NCBI GenBank assembly: GCA_964624905.1
Contig: CAZUYK010000020.1
Coordinates: 1 to 13,404, forward strand
Length of the DNA: 13,404 nucleotides
Origin: CAZRVH01 sp964624905
GTDB lineage: Bacteria; Patescibacteriota; Gracilibacteria; Peribacterales; Peribacteraceae
Direction of reading: 5' to 3'
Part shown: positions 10,767 to 13,404 of the stretch, one piece after another
How positions within the stretch are numbered: the first letter of the stretch is position 1
Layout of the letters: every line of letters begins with the position of its first letter
Made by a program: the position numbers and the translations under genes
Notes under the pieces: generated by a model
The model's database searches: none
What the model saw: only the letters and a program-made list of their open reading frames with translations
Told to the model about the DNA's origin: nothing

Positions 10767-12224
10767 ATGTCGTTGCACACACTCACCATCGCCGAGGCAC
10801 ACAAGAAGCTGGCATCCAAGGAGGTCTCCGCGGAGGACATCATGAAGGCCTGCATCGAGCGGATCGAGGCCGTGGACGGCACTTTGAACGCAATCGTCAC
10901 GAAAAATTTCGACCGAGCCCTGGCACAGGCCAAATTCGTGGATGCGAAGAAGGACTTCACCAATCCCCTCTCCGGCATCCCCTATTTGAGCAAGGATGTG
11001 TTCTGCGAGGACGGAGTGAAAACCTCTGCGAGCAGCAACATGTTGCAGAAAAAAGACTACGTCTCCCCTTTCGATTCCACGGTCACCAGGAAGCTCAAGG
11101 AAGCGGGGGCCATCAGCCTTGGAAAAGTGAACACCGATGAGTTCACCATGGGAGCCTCCACGGAGACCTCCGCCTATGGCGTCACCAGGAACCCCTGGGA
11201 TACCGAGCGCGTCGCCGGAGGATCATCCGGAGGATCCGGCGCCTCGGTGGCGGCCGATGAATGCCTCTTCGCACTCGGCACGGATACGGGCGGAAGCATC
11301 CGCCAACCCGCCGGCTTCTGCGGCATCACCGGCATCCGCCCCACCTACGGACGCGTCAGCCGCTTCGGCGTGATGAGCATGGCCAGCTCCCTCGACACCA
11401 TCGGCCCCATGGCGAAGACAATCGAAGACCTGGCGATCCTGATGGAGGCCATGGCCGGCAAAGACCCCCTGGATGCCACCACCGCCGACGTCCCCGTCCC
11501 CGCGTATACCAAGGCCCTGACGGGCGACGTGAAGGGGCTGAAGATCGGACTGCCGAAGGAATACTTCCTGCCGGGCATGGACCCCGCCGTGGAGGACAGC
11601 GTCCGCAAAGCCGCCAAGCACTTCGAAGGACTTGGCGCCACCATCCACGACATCAGCCTGCCGCACACCAAGTACGCGGTGGCCACCTACTACGTCATCT
11701 GCCCCTGCGAGGTGAGCTCCAACATGTCCCGCTACGACGGCATCCGCTACGGACACCATGGAGGGGATTTGGACAACCTGGTCGACTACTACTTCGCCGC
11801 GCGCAGCGGGGGATTCGGCAAGGAGGTGAAGCGCCGCATCATGATCGGAACGTACGCACTCTCCGCCGGATACTTCGACGCCTACTACCGTCAGGCCCAG
11901 AAGGTACGCTCCCTGCTCCGCCAGGACTTCACGGAGGCCTTCAAGAAGGTGGACGTCATCCTGTCGCCTATTTCGCCCTCCCCGGCCTTCAAAGTCGGAG
12001 CCCACGAAGGAGACCCTGTAGCAATGTACCTGGAGGACGTCTTCTCCGTTGCCCAGCCGATGGCAGGCATCCCCAGCGTCGCGCTCCCGTGCGGGTTCAG
12101 CAAAGACAACCTGCCGATCGGTATGCAGCTAATGGGACCGCAGTGGGGTGAAGAGGGGATCCTGAAAGCTGCCCACGCCTACGAACAGAGCACGGACTGG
12201 CACACGAGGAAGCCTACGATCTAA
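10767..12224 (+). CDS. gatA: aspartyl/glutamyl-tRNA amidotransferase subunit A
   Basis: Glutamine amidase subunit of GatCAB, which releases ammonia from glutamine and passes it to GatB. The 485-residue product is full length. Amidase-signature residues are visible: Lys76 in LSKDVF, the GGSSGGS block at 151-157 (cis-Ser 153 or 154) and the nucleophile Ser177 in GTDTGGSIRQPAG. Further family blocks are TRNPWDTERVAGG and RPTYGRVSRFGV. It starts one base after gatC. gatB is not downstream; the gene is followed by a convergent hypothetical whose stop overlaps by three to four bases, so gatB must lie elsewhere in the genome. Confidence 0.97.
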   Translation: MSLHTLTIAEAHKKLASKEVSAEDIMKACIERIEAVDGTLNAIVTKNFDRALAQAKFVDAKKDFTNPLSGIPYLSKDVFCEDGVKTSASSNMLQKKDYVSPFDSTVTRKLKEAGAISLGKVNTDEFTMGASTETSAYGVTRNPWDTERVAGGSSGGSGASVAADECLFALGTDTGGSIRQPAGFCGITGIRPTYGRVSRFGVMSMASSLDTIGPMAKTIEDLAILMEAMAGKDPLDATTADVPVPAYTKALTGDVKGLKIGLPKEYFLPGMDPAVEDSVRKAAKHFEGLGATIHDISLPHTKYAVATYYVICPCEVSSNMSRYDGIRYGHHGGDLDNLVDYYFAARSGGFGKEVKRRIMIGTYALSAGYFDAYYRQAQKVRSLLRQDFTEAFKKVDVILSPISPSPAFKVGAHEGDPVAMYLEDVFSVAQPMAGIPSVALPCGFSKDNLPIGMQLMGPQWGEEGILKAAHAYEQSTDWHTRKPTI

Positions 12225-12541
12225 TGCTCTTCGGAGCCCGCAAGTTGAAAATCATCCGGATCCCCTGCATCTATGCGATCCACCCCTTTGACGATGGCGG
12301 GACGCTTTTCAGCATTGTTTAGTATGGCGAAGATGACATCGGAAACATCAAGTTCGATAATGGGGACGACTTGTTTTTCGTCGGCCTCTGGGAATGTCAC
12401 TTTGGGATCAATGGATTGCATTACCGTGATGAATTCCGCTCTCGCTCTCGCCATCTCTGAACGTAAATGCACCAGTCGATCGGCACGGCTGACATTTTCC
12501 CTTTCATCATCTGCTGTCTTTAGGACGACGAGAACCTTCAT
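12221..12541 (-). CDS. hypothetical protein (106 aa)
   Basis: I do not recognise this protein. From ATG 12541 it has 106 residues: MKVLVVLKTADDERENVSR, a helical RLVHLRSEMARARAEFITVM stretch read in two parts (about 22-42), a VVPIIELDVSDVIFAIL segment near 62-78 and an acidic end. A longer frame to 12616 has an unlikely hydrophobic N-terminus, so the inner start is preferred, though its SD is poor (AGGTATAGAG). It is convergent with gatA and lies downstream of another hypothetical on the same strand, 47 bp away. Confidence 0.55.
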   Translation of the reverse strand: MKVLVVLKTADDERENVSRADRLVHLRSEMARARAEFITVMQSIDPKVTFPEADEKQVVPIIELDVSDVIFAILNNAEKRPAIVKGVDRIDAGDPDDFQLAGSEEH

Positions 12542-12588
12542 ATAGGCAGACTCTATACCTGGGGATGAAAAATACAAACATAGGTAAA

Positions 12589-12906
12589 TTACGATCGTTT
12601 TGTGCTCTTTACGCAATCAATCGTCACGACCGTTTTGGCATATTCAGGTTCCTGATGCCATCGGTAGACCTCCTGAACCACTTCCTCGCGCCTGGGAGAA
12701 GAGGTAATGATATGGCGCTGCAATCCGTCGCCGTGGACGCCTCCCTGCCATGTATCGAAAAATCCGACGTACCAATTACGAAAACGCTGTTTCATCAATA
12801 ACGCCATCCATGCATATTCCTTTTCGACGTTGCCCCTGACGTCCAAATCTTCCAATGATTCATCTGTAGCTAAAACGTCGCCTATGGAGGAGAGGAGAAT
12901 TGCCAT
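12589..12906 (-). CDS. hypothetical protein (105 aa)
   Basis: I do not recognise this protein. It has 105 residues with an aromatic-rich centre (FRNWYVGFFDTWQGG near 41-55), then RHIITSSPRREEVVQEVYRW and an EPEYAKTVVTIDCVK end, which looks like a compact alpha/beta domain. No SD precedes ATG 12906. TATCCT ends eight bases upstream and TTGTTG lies 17 bp before it, so a promoter overlapping the upstream terminator may give a leaderless mRNA. A later start at Met34 (MALLMKQRF) is possible. Confidence 0.5.
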   Translation of the reverse strand: MAILLSSIGDVLATDESLEDLDVRGNVEKEYAWMALLMKQRFRNWYVGFFDTWQGGVHGDGLQRHIITSSPRREEVVQEVYRWHQEPEYAKTVVTIDCVKSTKRS

Positions 12907-12921
12907 GGAGACACAGGATAC

Positions 12922-12950
12922 AAAAAAGGGCCCTTTGCAACAAGAGCCCT
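12922..12950 (-). terminator. Rho-independent terminator after the coiled-coil gene
   Basis: On the minus strand AGGGCTCTT pairs with AAGGGCCCT (one U-G wobble) around a six-base loop and runs into six T residues. It ends the gene at 12965 and overlaps the possible promoter of the gene at 12906. Confidence 0.8.
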
Positions 12951-12964
12951 AATCTAAGCCTTTT

Positions 12965-13404
12965 TTAGCGGAGCCATCCAAAGAAGCCCTTCTTGGCGGC
13001 CACTGGTTCCTTCTTGGAGGCCTTCTTGGCAGTCACTTTTTCGGCGACCGGAGTGGCGTCCACGACGGCCTCGACGGGCGTCTGGGCCTCCGGCAAGGAG
13101 AGTCTCTTCTGGAGGGCACCCATGAGCATGTTTCCCTCGCGCAGGCGATCGTTGAGGGAGTGGATGACTTCCCACTGCTTCTCGATCTGCTGATTCTTCA
13201 GATCAAGCTCCTTCTGTAGGATATTGAAGATGTCCCCGGCCGGTTCGGCTTTGGATTTCTTCTCTTCCTTCTGGGCTGCATTGAAATTCTTCAACACGAC
13301 GTCCTGGCGGACGGTCCACGTGAAGTTTTCACCCTTCTTTTTGAAGGCGGCGACATCCTGGGGGGAGGGGAGTACCGCGTCACGGTCGGCATGCGCCGGG
13401 GTCT
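12965..13404 (-). CDS. putative coiled-coil (possibly DNA-binding) protein, C-terminal part
   Basis: Partial gene: 145 codons are open to the right edge, so the N-terminus is missing. Visible segments are PSPQDVAAFKKKGENFTW near the edge, a KEEKKSK linker, a predicted coiled coil with heptad-like spacing (LQKELDLKNQQIEKQWEVIH and on to LREGNMLMGALQKRL, read as separate stretches), an Ala/Val/Pro-rich tail with Lys repeats, and an end GFFGWLR. Coiled coils of this kind with a basic tail follow helix-turn-helix domains in some small regulators, but that domain would lie outside the window, so function is unknown. A GTG at 13297 is only an internal codon. A terminator follows. Confidence 0.75.
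   Translation of the reverse strand, partial: TPAHADRDAVLPSPQDVAAFKKKGENFTWTVRQDVVLKNFNAAQKEEKKSKAEPAGDIFNILQKELDLKNQQIEKQWEVIHSLNDRLREGNMLMGALQKRLSLPEAQTPVEAVVDATPVAEKVTAKKASKKEPVAAKKGFFGWLR

Noticed and set aside
1..13404. CRISPR array, tRNA, rRNA or insertion sequence
   Set aside because: No regularly spaced long direct repeats, no cloverleaf or rRNA-like stretch, and no transposase were recognised.

Overview
The window reads as bacterial chromosome of roughly 55% GC with the standard genetic code: TGA ends several conserved genes (cysS, gatC, fbaB). The mix of an S-layer-homology surface protein, CsrA, a class I FbaB aldolase, a YidC with a non-standard extracytoplasmic domain, gatCA without an adjacent gatB, and several starts lacking a Shine-Dalgarno (SD) sequence suggests a Candidate Phyla Radiation/Patescibacteria lineage, perhaps Peregrinibacteria/Peribacteria. 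That assignment is inference; no rRNA is present to test it.

Layout. 1-1072 (minus): N-terminal part of a secreted protein with three SLH domains. 1073-2069: about 1 kb without a convincing gene, holding a palindrome-rich leader, an AT-rich stretch and an inverted pair of DnaA-box-like 9-mers. 2070-4007 (minus): cysS, then csrA with its own promoter and terminator. 4071-6220 (plus): an unusual block of very small genes. 6242-6397 (minus): a possible small TTG-start gene or remnant with its own terminator. 6503-7567 (plus): fbaB. 7528-9767 (minus): rnpA-yidC plus a hypothetical gene, with a large 9-nt-periodic hairpin between the last two. 9823-10404 (plus): a lone small gene with a strong promoter and terminator. 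10428-12224 (plus): gatC-gatA. 12221-13404 (minus): two hypotheticals and the C-terminal part of a coiled-coil protein running off the edge.

The main discovery candidate is a repeated architecture in the small-gene regions. Six units share the same plan: a left arm of about 12-24 nt some 73-90 nt upstream of the start codon, a local leader hairpin, a Shine-Dalgarno, a small ORF, one or more strong GC-rich hairpins (12-14 bp), and a right arm complementary to the left arm. The arms differ between units but match within each unit. Five units lie in tandem (A-E, 4321-6220) and one stands alone 3.7 kb away (F, 9882-10364). This looks like a family of mRNAs (or coding/non-coding hybrid RNAs) closed by a long-range 5'-3' stem. 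In several units the left arm can instead pair locally next to the SD, which would allow a switch.

Conserved genes serve translation (cysS, gatCA, rnpA), membrane protein insertion (yidC), central carbon metabolism (fbaB), post-transcriptional control (csrA) and the cell surface (SLH protein). Hairpins with GGA in the loop occur in the csrA leader and in the small-gene block, so CsrA is a candidate regulator of both.
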